Below the pieces are notes generated by a model. It did not search any database. It was not told the DNA's origin and saw nothing but the letters and a program-made list of their open reading frames with translations. A stretch of 64,000 nucleotides of DNA from Bradyrhizobium sp. 190 (GTDB lineage Bacteria > Pseudomonadota > Alphaproteobacteria > Rhizobiales > Xanthobacteraceae), in contig NZ_JADPJL010000005.1 of NCBI RefSeq assembly GCF_023073415.1, positions 62,001 through 126,000 of the forward strand, read 5' to 3'. Numbering within the stretch: the stretch's first letter is position 1; every line of letters begins with the position of its first letter. Both the position numbers and the translations under genes were made by a program. Positions 16,985 to 25,364 of this stretch are shown piece by piece.

Positions 16985-17377
16985 ATGAAGCGGGAAGTCA
17001 TTCGCGTCGAACCGATGTCGTCCTGGCTCGCCAAACGGAACGCGCCGGTCTCACCGGTCACGCGCGGCGGCGGCATGGTGTTCGTTTCGGGGCTGCCGCC
17101 GTTCGATCCCGATACCGGCGAGCTCTTCGCCGGCCCGATCGAGCGTCAGACCGAACTCGTCCTTGAGCAATTGAAACTGTGCCTGGAGACCGCGGGCACA
17201 TCGCTGCGCAACGTGATGAAGTGCAACGTCTACTGCATCTCGGCTGCGCACTTCGCCGCCGTCAACGCGATCTACGCGCGCTATTTTCCAGAAGATCCTC
17301 CGGCGCGCATCTTCGTTTGCGTGCCCGAATGGTTTGGACCGTTCGATATCGAGATTGATTGCGTCGCGGTAGTGTAA
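16985..17377 (+). CDS. RidA family (YjgF/UK114) protein
   Basis: A 130-residue member of the RidA superfamily, whose founders hydrolyse reactive enamine/imine intermediates. The family arginine is present in PPARIFV (Arg108), and the acidic residue near the end is Glu123 in PFDIEIDCVAV. The N-terminal half has MVFVSGLPPFDPDTGEL. Start ATG 16985 is preceded by GAGAGGTGCAACG; the open frame begins earlier but without a site. It is a single-gene unit; the next ~780 bp are repeats. It could act as an enamine deaminase or belong to a non-catalytic RidA subgroup. Confidence 0.88.
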   Translation: MKREVIRVEPMSSWLAKRNAPVSPVTRGGGMVFVSGLPPFDPDTGELFAGPIERQTELVLEQLKLCLETAGTSLRNVMKCNVYCISAAHFAAVNAIYARYFPEDPPARIFVCVPEWFGPFDIEIDCVAVV

Positions 17378-17382
17378 GTCGC

Positions 17383-17475
17383 GTAGGGTGGGCAAAGGAG
17401 CGTTAGCGACGTGCCCACCATCTATCATCGATTGCGCTGCTGGATGGTGGGCACGCTTCGCTTTGCCCACCCTAC
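17383..17475. repeat. Palindromic dispersed repeat (GTAGGGTGGGCAAAG type)
   Basis: Long inverted repeat: outer arms GTAGGGTGGGCAAAG and CTTTGCCCACCCTAC, inner arms GTGCCCACCATC and GATGGTGGGCAC around a ~20-base centre. This element type is widespread between genes in Bradyrhizobium. Confidence 0.8.
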
Positions 17476-18036
17476 GAGACTGATTTGCTTAGCGCGCAAG
17501 CGCAATCTCGATACACAACCGCGACCAATTGGCACGACGGGCAAATCACCTAAAACCTGTCCAGCCCCTCTTGCAAAAATATTCCGCTTTCGTTCTCACG
17601 CAAATCATCGGCATAACTCCGCCCGTCTCACGGCGGATGAGGGGCGCTCGCGATCGTCACGAACGTGCGGTGAGATGCGGTGGACGCTGAGGGCGCGATA
17701 GACGTACGCGCCGGAAGCGTACGGTGAAGTCGTGTGGTTCGGGCGCCGCGGTGCTGGCGCTAAGTTCGGGAGAGGCGAAGCTTCTCTCGTGGCGACGGAG
17801 GCAAAAGAGCCGTTCTCCGGGAAGAGCACGAAGTAAGTCGTAAAGCCATTGCGCAGGGAAGGCCGGAATGCTCCCGCTGCCCTGTATGCTCGTGTGCACT
17901 TTTGTTTGCGCAAATCGCACGCGAGACCGCGGGTGCAGCAAGCACCCGGTCTTTCCCTGCGCCCTCTATTTCGAAGAGGGCAAAACGAAGATACAAACCT
18001 CGGGCGGACAGCGCCGCGAGAATGCGAAGCCGTATT

Positions 18037-18118
18037 TGTAGGATGGGTGGAGCGCAGCGATACCCATCGCCACATGCACCGCCGTTGATGGGTATCGCTG
18101 CGCTCCACCCATCCTACA
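18037..18118. repeat. Palindromic dispersed repeat (TGTAGGATGGGTGGAG type)
   Basis: Near-perfect inverted repeat with 32-base arms: 18037-18068 starts TGTAGGATGGGTGGAGCGCA, and 18087-18118 ends CCACCCATCCTACA. An 18-base centre separates them. It lies just downstream of the minus-strand TetR gene and could also stop transcription. Confidence 0.8.
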
Positions 18119-18161
18119 GGAGGGTTCGTCGCATGACGTATCCGGGCAACAAGAACTCAGC

Positions 18162-18854
18162 TCAGAGATCTTGGCGGGTCAGCCTGCCATGCGGCACCGC
18201 CGATCGAGCGGGCGCTTTCTTCGCCGGCATCTCGCCGCCCGCCAGCGCCATCACCGAGACCGACACCACGCGGTCGACGATGGCATCCACGTCGTTGAGG
18301 TCGCATTGCCCCTCCGACAATTTCGTCAGCCGCTCTTTTTCACGGATGGTGTGATGCGACATCGCCAGTGCGAAGTGCAGGCCCCAATAGAGATCGGCGT
18401 CGTCGCGGCCGGGCATCGCACGGCGCATCGCGGCGATGAATTTCCGCAAATGATCGACTTCGCGGTTCTTGATGCGGCGGATAGGCGGCACCGATTCAAT
18501 CGAGGCGCGGATCATGAAGCGTGCCGCCGTCGAGCCTTCGCGGTCGGGGCCGAGGCAGCCGCGCAGGGTAGGGCCGACCAGCGCATGCAGGATGGAGTCG
18601 ATCGGCGCGCGTCCGCCGCCCTTTTCCTCGGCAGCCTTCAACTCGTTGAGCCGCTCGCGGTTGGTAGCGAGGCTGCGGGTGACGAACAGCTCCGCGATCA
18701 ACTCATCCTTGGAACCGAAATGATAATTCACCGCGGCGAGATTGACATTCGCTTCGGCGACGATGTCGCGCAGCGTCACATCGCCGAAGCCGCGATCGGC
18801 GTAAAGCCGTTCGGCGGCGGCAAGGATGGCAGACCGGGTCCGATCGCTCGACAT
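18162..18854 (-). CDS. TetR/AcrR family transcriptional regulator
   Basis: A 230-residue repressor with an N-terminal TetR helix-turn-helix: ILAAAERLYADRGFGDVTL, then DIVAEANVNLAAVNYHFGSK. The larger helical C-terminal part is the effector-binding and dimer domain. The start at 18854 (minus strand) fits the family length; the very long frame that continues upstream is only the antisense of the dehydrogenase gene. It is divergent from the acyl-CoA dehydrogenase gene, and an inverted repeat with TCAAAC/GTTTGA ends lies between them. It therefore probably represses itself and the acyl-CoA cluster in response to an acyl-CoA or acid ligand (inferred). Confidence 0.9.
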   Translation of the reverse strand: MSSDRTRSAILAAAERLYADRGFGDVTLRDIVAEANVNLAAVNYHFGSKDELIAELFVTRSLATNRERLNELKAAEEKGGGRAPIDSILHALVGPTLRGCLGPDREGSTAARFMIRASIESVPPIRRIKNREVDHLRKFIAAMRRAMPGRDDADLYWGLHFALAMSHHTIREKERLTKLSEGQCDLNDVDAIVDRVVSVSVMALAGGEMPAKKAPARSAVPHGRLTRQDL

Positions 18855-18882
18855 ATCTGGTCCCCGTTTGCGGAGTTGCAAT

Positions 18883-18911
18883 TCAAACAGTTGTATGAAA
18901 CTATCGTTTGA
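18883..18911. promoter_or_regulatory. Putative TetR operator
   Basis: Imperfect inverted repeat with TCAAAC at 18883 and GTTTGA at 18906-18911, located in the divergent gap between the TetR gene and the ACAD gene, 28 bp upstream of the TetR start. The size (29 bp) suits a TetR dimer site. Assignment by position and symmetry only. Confidence 0.5.
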
Positions 18912-19031
18912 AGAGCCGGAAATGTCAATCCGTCGCCTCATTGCGAAGCGCAAAATACCTTGCGGCGAATGGGAGGCGGGCGGACAGTGCGGCCCAGCGA
19001 ATTCGAAAAGCCCAGAGCCGAGGAGCGCCCC

Positions 19032-20264
19032 ATGAACTTCGATATGTCCGAAAAGCAAAAGGAATGGCTGAACCGCGTGCAGGCGTTCATGAAGACGCAT
19101 GTCCGCCCCGCGGTTCCGATCTACGACAAGCAGGATGCGGAGGGCCCGCGCTGGAAGGTGATCCCGATCCTCGAGGAACTGAAGAAGAAGGCGAAGGCCG
19201 AAGGCCTCTGGAACATGTTCATGCCGCCGAACGCGCATGAGGACGATGAATTCCGCGGTGCGGGATTGACCAACCTCGAATATGCGCTGCTGTCGGAAGA
19301 GATGGGCCACATCTCCTGGGCCTCGGAGGTGTTCAACTGCTCCGCTCCCGATACCGGCAACATGGAAGTGTTCATCCGCTACGGCACCAAGGAGCAAAAG
19401 CGGAAGTGGCTGCGGCCGCTGATGGACGGCGAGATCCGCTCCGCCTTCCTGATGACCGAGCCTGCGGTGGCTTCGTCGGACGCGACCAACATTGAGACGC
19501 GTATCGAAAAAGATGGCGACCACTACGTCATCAACGGCCGCAAATGGTGGTCGTCGGGCGTCGGCGATCCCCGCTGCAAGATCGCGATCCTGATGGGCAA
19601 GACCGATCCGAAGGCGGCGAAGCACCAGCAGCAGTCGCAGATCCTGGTGCCGCTCGATACCCCCGGCATCAAGGTGGAGAAGATGCTGCCGGTGTTCGGC
19701 TTTGACGACGCGCCGCACGGTCACGCCCAGGTTCTGCTGGAAAACGTTCGCGTGCCGAAGGAAAACATCCTGCTCGGCGAAGGCCGCGGCTTCGAGATTG
19801 CGCAGGGCCGTCTCGGTCCGGGCCGTATCCATCATTGCATGCGCACCATCGGCAAGGCCGAGGAGGCGCTGGAGAAGATGGTGAAGCGGCTGGCCTCGCG
19901 CACCGCGTTCGGCAAGAAGATCATCGAGCACTCGGTGTGGGAACAGCGCATCGGCGAAGCGCGCGCCGACATCGAGATGAATCGCTTGCTGTGCCTCAAG
20001 GCCGCCGACATGATGGACAAGGTTGGCAACAAGACCGCGCAGGCCGAGATCGCGATGATCAAGGTCACAGCCCCGAATATGGCGCTGAGGATCATCGACA
20101 ACGCTATTCAGGCTTACGGCGGCGGCGGTGTCTCGGACGAAGCCGGCCTGGCGCGGGATTATGCCCATATCCGTACGCTTCGTCTGGCGGATGGTCCGGA
20201 CGAGGTGCACAATCGCGCCATTGCCAGACTTGAACTTCGGAAGTATGCAAACGCTACGCACTAA
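19032..20264 (+). CDS. Acyl-CoA dehydrogenase family protein (ACAD11-like)
   Basis: A 410-residue flavoprotein. It shows the N-terminal helical domain, the middle beta-domain with [16 protein letters not shown] and [15 protein letters not shown], and the C-terminal helical bundle with [33 protein letters not shown]. The wording ([26 protein letters not shown]) is of the ACAD10/ACAD11/LvaC branch. Start ATG 19032 follows GAGGAGCGCCCC. Next comes a phosphotransferase-type kinase gene on the same strand. In Pseudomonas levulinate catabolism the LvaA kinase and LvaC dehydrogenase convert 4-hydroxyacyl-CoA via a 4-phospho intermediate into 3-hydroxyacyl-CoA. A similar role here is inferred from the pairing. 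Confidence 0.9.
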   Translation: MNFDMSEKQKEWLNRVQAFMKTHVRPAVPIYDKQDAEGPRWKVIPILEELKKKAKAEGLWNMFMPPNAHEDDEFRGAGLTNLEYALLSEEMGHISWASEVFNCSAPDTGNMEVFIRYGTKEQKRKWLRPLMDGEIRSAFLMTEPAVASSDATNIETRIEKDGDHYVINGRKWWSSGVGDPRCKIAILMGKTDPKAAKHQQQSQILVPLDTPGIKVEKMLPVFGFDDAPHGHAQVLLENVRVPKENILLGEGRGFEIAQGRLGPGRIHHCMRTIGKAEEALEKMVKRLASRTAFGKKIIEHSVWEQRIGEARADIEMNRLLCLKAADMMDKVGNKTAQAEIAMIKVTAPNMALRIIDNAIQAYGGGGVSDEAGLARDYAHIRTLRLADGPDEVHNRAIARLELRKYANATH

Positions 20265-20319
20265 CGGGAACGTCAGGATGGCGCTCCCCAAAGTCTAAGA
20301 AAATTGAGGGAGCGTCATC

Positions 20320-21378
20320 GTGGCGGACGGCGTCAGGAAAGACGAAGAGTTCTCGGGCACCAAGGAAGTCGAGGAGCGTCATCGTATCAACGAGGCGAGC
20401 CTCGACGGCTGGATGCGCGAGCATGTCGAGGGCTATCAAGGGCCGCTGACCGTCCTGCAGTTCAAGGGCGGCCAGTCCAATCCTACCTACAAGCTCGAGA
20501 CATCAGGCCAATCCTACGTGATGCGGCGCAAGCCGTTCGGCAAATTGCTGCCGTCGGCACATGCGGTCGACCGCGAGTTCCGCGTCATCGCAGCGCTCGG
20601 CAAGCAGGGCTTTCCGGTCGCGAAGGCCTATGCGCTGTGCACCGACGATGCCGTGATCGGCGCCGCCTTCTACATCATGTCGATGGAAGAGGGCCGCGTG
20701 TTCTGGGATCCGACGCTGCCGAGCCAGACGCCGGACAACAGGCGCAAGATATTCACCAGCAAGATCGAGACGCTGGCCAACCTCCACGTTTTCAATCCGG
20801 AAGCGATTGGCCTCGGCGATTTCGGCAAGCCCGGCAATTATTTCGCGCGCCAGATCGATCGTTGGACCAAGCAGTACCGCGCATCGGAAACCCAGCACAT
20901 TCCGGAATTCGAGAAGGTGGCCGAGTGGCTGCCGCGAACCGTACCTGAACAGAAGCGCGTCTCGATCGTCCACGGTGACTACCGCCTCGACAACATGATT
21001 TTCCACGCGACGGAACCGCGCGTGCAGGCGGTGCTCGATTGGGAATTGTCGACGCTCGGCGATCCCATGGCCGACTTCACTTATCTCCTGATGCAATGGA
21101 CCATGCCGGGCCTGGCCAATGCCGATATCAAGGCGTTGAACATTCCGAGCGTGGATGAGGCCGCGCAGATCTATTGCGCCGTCACCGGCATGGAAGTGCC
21201 CGATCTGAACTGGTACTTCGCCTACAACATGTTCCGCCTCGCCGGCATCACGCAGGGTATCGCCGGACGTATCCGCGACGGCACCGCCGCCAATGCCAAG
21301 GCGCTGGAGTCGGCGGCGCGCACGGTGCCGCTGTCGAAGTCTTCCTGGGAATACGCTCAGAAGGCCGGCGCGATCTAA
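20320..21378 (+). CDS. Phosphotransferase family protein (APH/ACAD10-kinase-like)
   Basis: A 352-residue kinase-fold protein of the aminoglycoside phosphotransferase (APH) family, in the branch fused to or paired with ACAD10/11. Key sites are the ATP-lobe lysine/arginine stretch SYVMRRKPFGKLLPSAHAVDREF, the catalytic loop VHGDYRLDNMIF (Asp220) and the metal aspartate in VLDWE (Asp240). It starts at GTG 20320 after GAGGGAGCGTCATC. It follows the ACAD gene by 55 bp. Expected role: phosphorylation of a hydroxyacyl-CoA, like LvaA, rather than antibiotic resistance (inference from family branch and neighbour). Confidence 0.88.
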   Translation: MADGVRKDEEFSGTKEVEERHRINEASLDGWMREHVEGYQGPLTVLQFKGGQSNPTYKLETSGQSYVMRRKPFGKLLPSAHAVDREFRVIAALGKQGFPVAKAYALCTDDAVIGAAFYIMSMEEGRVFWDPTLPSQTPDNRRKIFTSKIETLANLHVFNPEAIGLGDFGKPGNYFARQIDRWTKQYRASETQHIPEFEKVAEWLPRTVPEQKRVSIVHGDYRLDNMIFHATEPRVQAVLDWELSTLGDPMADFTYLLMQWTMPGLANADIKALNIPSVDEAAQIYCAVTGMEVPDLNWYFAYNMFRLAGITQGIAGRIRDGTAANAKALESAARTVPLSKSSWEYAQKAGAI

Positions 21379-21387
21379 GCCGCGTCG

Positions 21388-22308
21388 TTGGTTTACTTGG
21401 CCCTGTCTCCGAACATTCGCGGCAGCCTGCTCATGGCGGTGTCCATGGCGGCGTTCACCACGAACGACTCCATCACCAAGGTGGTGTCGTCCGAGATGAA
21501 CTTCGGCCAGGTGATGCTGGTGCGCGGGCTGTTCGCGATTCTGCTGGTCGCGGCGTTCGCCTGGCATCAGGGCGCGCTGCGTCCGTTGCGCACCCTGATG
21601 GTCAAGCCGGTGGCGCTGCGCGTGTTCGGCGAAATCGGCGGCACGATCTCGTTCATGGCGGCGCTCGCGCATCTGCCGCTTGCCAATACGTCGGCGATCT
21701 TCCAGGCGTTGCCGCTGGCGATCACGCTCGGCGCCGCCGTGATATTCGGCGAGCCGGTCGGCTGGCGGCGCTGGTCGGCGATCGTGGCAGGCTTCATCGG
21801 CGTGCTCATCATCGTGCGGCCGGGGCTTGCGGGCTTCAGCCAGTATTCGCTGTTCGCGCTGGTGTCGGTCGCCTTCTGCGCGCTGCGCGATCTCGCGACC
21901 CGGCGGATACCCGCGAAGATCCCGTCGCTGTTCATCACGCTGCTCACCACGGTGACGGTGACGACCGCCGGCGGTGCCATCCTGGTTCCGCTCGGCGGCT
22001 GGACGCCGCCGTCAGCCAACGCGCTCTGCCTCATGGCGCTGGCGGCGGTGCTTCTCCTGATCGGCTATCAATGCATCATCACGGCGCTGCGCTCGGGTGA
22101 CATATCGGCGGTGGCGCCGTTCCGATATTCCGCGCTGCTGTGGGCGATGCTGCTCGGCTATCTCGTGTTCGGCGACGTGCCCGATGCGATGATGGTGACG
22201 GGGGCTGCCATCATCGTGCTGTCCGGCCTCTACGCCTTCTACCGCGAGCGCATCCGTCACCGCGCTCTGGCGGCGGAATCATCCGGCCTGCCGCCCGACG
22301 GGTTGTGA
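21388..22308 (+). CDS. EamA/DMT family transporter
   Basis: A ~306-residue inner-membrane protein with ten hydrophobic segments in two EamA halves: GSLLMAVSMAAFTTNDSITK opens the first, and YSLFALVSVAFCALRDLATR the second. Typical drug/metabolite transporters export or import small metabolites. The start is uncertain: TTG 21388 or TTG 21397 lie just after the kinase stop with no clear ribosome-binding site, while ATG 21433 would cut into the first helix. The 9-bp spacing implies it belongs to the ACAD-kinase operon, perhaps moving its substrate. Substrate unknown. Confidence 0.85.
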   Translation: MVYLALSPNIRGSLLMAVSMAAFTTNDSITKVVSSEMNFGQVMLVRGLFAILLVAAFAWHQGALRPLRTLMVKPVALRVFGEIGGTISFMAALAHLPLANTSAIFQALPLAITLGAAVIFGEPVGWRRWSAIVAGFIGVLIIVRPGLAGFSQYSLFALVSVAFCALRDLATRRIPAKIPSLFITLLTTVTVTTAGGAILVPLGGWTPPSANALCLMALAAVLLLIGYQCIITALRSGDISAVAPFRYSALLWAMLLGYLVFGDVPDAMMVTGAAIIVLSGLYAFYRERIRHRALAAESSGLPPDGL

Positions 22309-22353
22309 TTGCATCGCGGGAGCCCATATCTCCGAAGCTGATTGGAGATGGTG

Positions 22354-22710
22354 ATGATTCAGCAACTGCGCATCTACGAAATATTCGAAAACAACAAGGC
22401 CGCATTCCACGCCCGCTTTCGCGATCACGCCGCGCGCATCATGCAAACCAGATACGGTTTCCGGATCGTCGCGATGTGGGAAACCAAGTTCGGCGACAGG
22501 ACCGAGTTTGTTTATCTGCTGGAATGGCCCGACGAGGCAACCAAGACCGCCGCATGGTCGGCCTTCATGGCTGATACCGAGTGGTCCGACATCAAGCGTG
22601 TAACGCATGCGGAGCACGGCTTGATGGTGGGGGAGATCGAGGATCGTTTGCTCATACAAACAGAATATTCGCCGGCGAAAGGCAGGAGCCTTCTTGCGGC
22701 ATCGGCGTAG
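22354..22710 (+). CDS. NIPSNAP family protein
   Basis: A 118-residue protein of the NIPSNAP family (dimeric ferredoxin-like alpha/beta fold): it starts MIQQLRIYEI, then FHARFRDHAARIM, YGFRIVAMWETKFG, FVYLLEWPDE and a conserved W..F pattern. Bacterial members have no settled function; some sit with catabolic genes. Start ATG 22354 has GGAG six bases upstream; ATG 22348 is possible. It is 45 bp after the DMT gene, likely the last gene of this + strand unit, and is followed by a palindromic repeat. Confidence 0.82.
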   Translation: MIQQLRIYEIFENNKAAFHARFRDHAARIMQTRYGFRIVAMWETKFGDRTEFVYLLEWPDEATKTAAWSAFMADTEWSDIKRVTHAEHGLMVGEIEDRLLIQTEYSPAKGRSLLAASA

Positions 22711-22721
22711 AAACTCAGTTT

Positions 22722-22845
22722 CGTGTCCCGGACGCGGTGTGGCGCGAAGTGACGCGCCGCAGAGCCGGAACCCATACTTGTCGCGGGCAACGGGCTCCGG
22801 CTCTGCAGCGCACCGCTTCGCGCTGCGCAGCATCCGGGGCACGAG
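22722..22845. repeat. Palindromic ~124-bp dispersed repeat, copy 1
   Basis: Begins CGTGTCCCGGACGCGGTG and ends CATCCGGGGCACGAG, so the ends pair. Inside, GCAGAGCCGG and CCGGCTCTGC form a second stem. A closely similar element is at 25365-25494. It lies between converging genes (NIPSNAP and SDR) and may terminate both. Confidence 0.8.
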
Positions 22846-22852
22846 AACGACG

Positions 22853-23638
22853 CTAAACCGGCTTACCCGTATACGGCATCGATGCCGTGAGGCCGCCGTC
22901 GACCGGGATCGCCTGGCCGTTGACGTAGGAGGCGTCGTCGCTGGCGAGGAACAATCCCATCGCCGCGAGTTCGTGCGGCTGGCCGGGGCGCTTCAGCGGA
23001 TTGAGCTGGCCGATCTTGTCCTGGGTGCCGCGCTCCTTGGCGCGATCGAACACCGGCTTGGTCATGCCGGTTTCGATCAGGCCGGGGCACACCGCGTTGA
23101 TGCGCACGCCGGTGCCGGACAGCGAATAGGCGGTGGTCTGCACCAGGCTGATGACGCCGGCCTTGCTCGCGCCGTACGGATGTCCGCTCGCGCCGGCCTT
23201 GAGGCCCGCGACGGAGGCGGTGCAGACGATCGAGCCGGACTTCTGCTTGATCATGTGCGGCATCGAATGCTTGATCGCGAGGAATGGTCCGATCAGGTTG
23301 ACGCGCAGCACTTCCTGCCAATGGTCCACGGTCTGCTCGGCGAGCGGTACCAGCCCGCCGCTGACGCCGGCATTGGCCCAGATCGCATCGAGCCTGCCGT
23401 ATTTCGCCACCGCCTTGTCGATGAAGGCCTTCACGTCGGCTTCCGAACCGGCATCCGCCATCACGGCTTCGACGGTGCCGCCGGCATCGCTGACGAGCTT
23501 GGCGGTGTCCTTCACGCCCTCGGTGCGGTCAACGATGATGAGCTTCGCCCCCTCCTTGGAAAACAGCACCGACGCGGCGCGCCCGATGCCGCTGCCAGCA
23601 CCTGTGATGACGACGGATTTTCCTTCGAGGCGGCCCAT
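22853..23638 (-). CDS. SDR family oxidoreductase (1)
   Basis: A 261-residue classical short-chain dehydrogenase: cofactor motif TGAGSGIG (12-19), NAG (89-91), catalytic Ser142, Tyr155 and Lys159 (PYGASK), and a C-terminal substrate-binding end with GQAIPVDGGLTAS. VDRT after the second strand favours NAD(H) over NADP(H). The start at 23638 has GGGAGAAACTC on the minus strand; a short upstream extension is not needed. It is divergent from the histidine phosphatase gene. In the ACAD/kinase neighbourhood it could oxidise or reduce a hydroxy/ketoacyl intermediate (inference). Confidence 0.9.
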   Translation of the reverse strand: MGRLEGKSVVITGAGSGIGRAASVLFSKEGAKLIIVDRTEGVKDTAKLVSDAGGTVEAVMADAGSEADVKAFIDKAVAKYGRLDAIWANAGVSGGLVPLAEQTVDHWQEVLRVNLIGPFLAIKHSMPHMIKQKSGSIVCTASVAGLKAGASGHPYGASKAGVISLVQTTAYSLSGTGVRINAVCPGLIETGMTKPVFDRAKERGTQDKIGQLNPLKRPGQPHELAAMGLFLASDDASYVNGQAIPVDGGLTASMPYTGKPV

Positions 23639-23791
23639 GAGTTTCTCCCTGATTACTATGCGTGTCGGCGTCTGCCGCCTTGCGGAATTCAAACAAGATT
23701 TCAAACGTCCAAGAATCTTTGCCTAGCAAAGTCACTTGAGACGACGCGTGCTCTGACGTACAGCGACAACGAACAGTATTGAAGGGCTTTG

Positions 23792-24505
23792 ATGATGTCC
23801 AATCCAGGCAAGCCGCTGGTAGTAGCGACGCGATGGTGGTGGGTACGCCACGCGCCAGTGCGCGAGGATAACGGTTGCATCTATGGTCAGAAGGATCTCG
23901 GCTGCGACACCAGCGACCGCGTCGTGTTCGAGGCGGTCGGAAAAATCCTGCCGCGCAACGCGGTCTGGTATGCAAGCAATCTGAAGCGCACGCATCAGAC
24001 CGCGCAGGCGATCTGGGCGGCGGGCTTTCCCAAGCCGTCAGACATGCCGCACGTGAACGCGTTCGCCGAACAGCATCTAGGTGAGTGGCAAGGCCTGAAT
24101 CGTGCGGAGTTCATCGCAAGCCGTCCGGTCGGCAGCCACTGGCTTACTGAAGTTGACGAACCCGCGCCCGGCGGCGAGAGCTTCATGGACCTTTATAACC
24201 GCACATGCGGCGCGATCGAACGCATCAATGCCGAGCAGACGGGCAGGGACGTCATCGTCGTCGCGCATGGCGGCACGATCAGGGCCGCTGTCGGGCTTGC
24301 ACTCGGCGGCCAGCCGGAGAAAGGTCTCGCCTTTGACGTCGACAATTGTTCGGTGACGCGGCTCGATCATCTCTCAAGCGCCAATTACAGCGGCTGGCGG
24401 CTGCCGATGGTCAACCAGCAGCCCTGGATCGCGGACGCTTCGCACAACGCGATGCATCAGCCGGCAGGGCCTGAGGTGAAGCCGCCGGAGACGAAACTCG
24501 CCTGA
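23792..24505 (+). CDS. Histidine phosphatase family protein
   Basis: A 237-residue member of the phosphoglycerate-mutase-like histidine phosphatases. The phosphohistidine motif reads RHA rather than RHG (Arg19-His20-Ala21). Arg65 (SNLKRTHQTA), Glu98 (LGEW) and the second histidine His159 (VAHGGTIRAA) complete the pocket. RHA is tolerated in several subfamilies, so activity is likely. Start ATG 23792 (or 23795) after GAAGGG. The position between two SDR genes near ACAD and kinase genes hints at a role in removing a phosphate from an intermediate, but general phosphatases of this type are common. Confidence 0.87.
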   Translation: MMSNPGKPLVVATRWWWVRHAPVREDNGCIYGQKDLGCDTSDRVVFEAVGKILPRNAVWYASNLKRTHQTAQAIWAAGFPKPSDMPHVNAFAEQHLGEWQGLNRAEFIASRPVGSHWLTEVDEPAPGGESFMDLYNRTCGAIERINAEQTGRDVIVVAHGGTIRAAVGLALGGQPEKGLAFDVDNCSVTRLDHLSSANYSGWRLPMVNQQPWIADASHNAMHQPAGPEVKPPETKLA

Positions 24506-24594
24506 GCCTTAAGTTGTCGAAGGCCGCAAAGGCTGCTTAGTTCGAATTCAAGACCAAACCGGCATCGCGCTGGATCAACATCGGGGAGAGAGAC

Positions 24595-25362
24595 ATGAGC
24601 TTGTTCGATATGACCGGAAAAGTCGCCGTCATCACCGGCTCCACGCGCGGCATCGGCCGTGCCATCGCCGAGCGCATGGCCGAACACGGTGCCAAGGTGG
24701 TAATCTCCTCGCGCAAGCAGGACGTCTGCGATCAGGTGACCAAGGAGATCAACGAAAAGTTCGGCAAAGGAACGGCGGTTGCAATCGCCGCGAATATCTC
24801 GAGCAAAGAAAACCTGCAGAATCTCGTCGACGAATCCAACCGTGCGTTCGGCAAGATCGACGTGCTGGTCTGCAACGCTGCGTCCAATCCCTATTACGGT
24901 CCGCTCGGCGGCATTTCCGACGACCAGTTTCGAAAAATCCTCGACAATAACATCGTCGCCAACAACTGGCTGATCAACATGGTGGTGCCGCAGATGATCG
25001 AGCGCAAGGACGGCTCGATCGTGATCGTATCCTCGATCGGCGGCCTGAAGGGTTCGACCGTGCTCGGCGCCTATGCGATCTCGAAGGCCGCCGACATGCA
25101 GCTCGCGCGCAACCTCGCCTGCGAGTACGGCAAGCATAACATCCGCGTGAACTGCATCGCGCCCGGCCTGATCAAGACCGATTTCGCGAAAGCGCTGTGG
25201 GACAACCCGGAAACGCTGAAGGCATCCACCGCGCGTTCGCCGCTCTTGCGCATCGGCGTGCCGGACGAGATCGCGGGCGCCGCTGTGTTCATGGGATCGA
25301 AGGCGGGGGATTTCATGACTGGCCAGACCATCGTCATCGACGGTGGAGCTACGATCAGTTGA
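24595..25362 (+). CDS. SDR family oxidoreductase (2)
   Basis: A 255-residue classical short-chain dehydrogenase: TGSTRGIG (14-21), NAA (94-96), Ser147, Tyr160, Lys164 and the end GQTIVIDGGATIS. SSRKQD after the second strand suggests NADP(H). Its wording resembles the human DHRS4/bacterial 3-ketoacyl reductase branch. Start ATG 24595 follows GGGGAGAGAGAC. It is 89 bp after the histidine phosphatase gene, same strand, and is followed by a palindromic repeat before the convergent serine hydrolase gene. Confidence 0.9.
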   Translation: MSLFDMTGKVAVITGSTRGIGRAIAERMAEHGAKVVISSRKQDVCDQVTKEINEKFGKGTAVAIAANISSKENLQNLVDESNRAFGKIDVLVCNAASNPYYGPLGGISDDQFRKILDNNIVANNWLINMVVPQMIERKDGSIVIVSSIGGLKGSTVLGAYAISKAADMQLARNLACEYGKHNIRVNCIAPGLIKTDFAKALWDNPETLKASTARSPLLRIGVPDEIAGAAVFMGSKAGDFMTGQTIVIDGGATIS

Positions 25363-25364
25363 TC

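Larger units (their letters stand above)
17378..18161. other. 784-bp gene-free block of dispersed repeats
   Basis: Two palindromic elements (17383-17475 and 18037-18118) flank about 550 bp of sequence. Its chance reading frames resemble spurious 'proteins' that recur in Bradyrhizobium annotations, for example GAYVYRALSVHRI on the minus strand. I recognise this as a multi-copy non-coding segment from memory, not from a search. No credible ribosome-binding site or domain supports a gene. Confidence 0.55.

Noticed and set aside
17605..18108. 167-codon minus-strand frame in the repeat block
   Set aside because: It runs through a palindrome and repeat sequence, has no ribosome-binding site, and resembles spurious multi-copy predictions.
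18855..20291. Upstream extension of the TetR gene to a ~709-residue protein
   Set aside because: The extension is the exact antisense of the ACAD gene; the TetR domain starts cleanly at 18854.
20320..21378. Aminoglycoside resistance kinase
   Set aside because: The APH fold is shared, but sequence wording and the ACAD neighbour place it with ACAD10/LvaA-type metabolic kinases.
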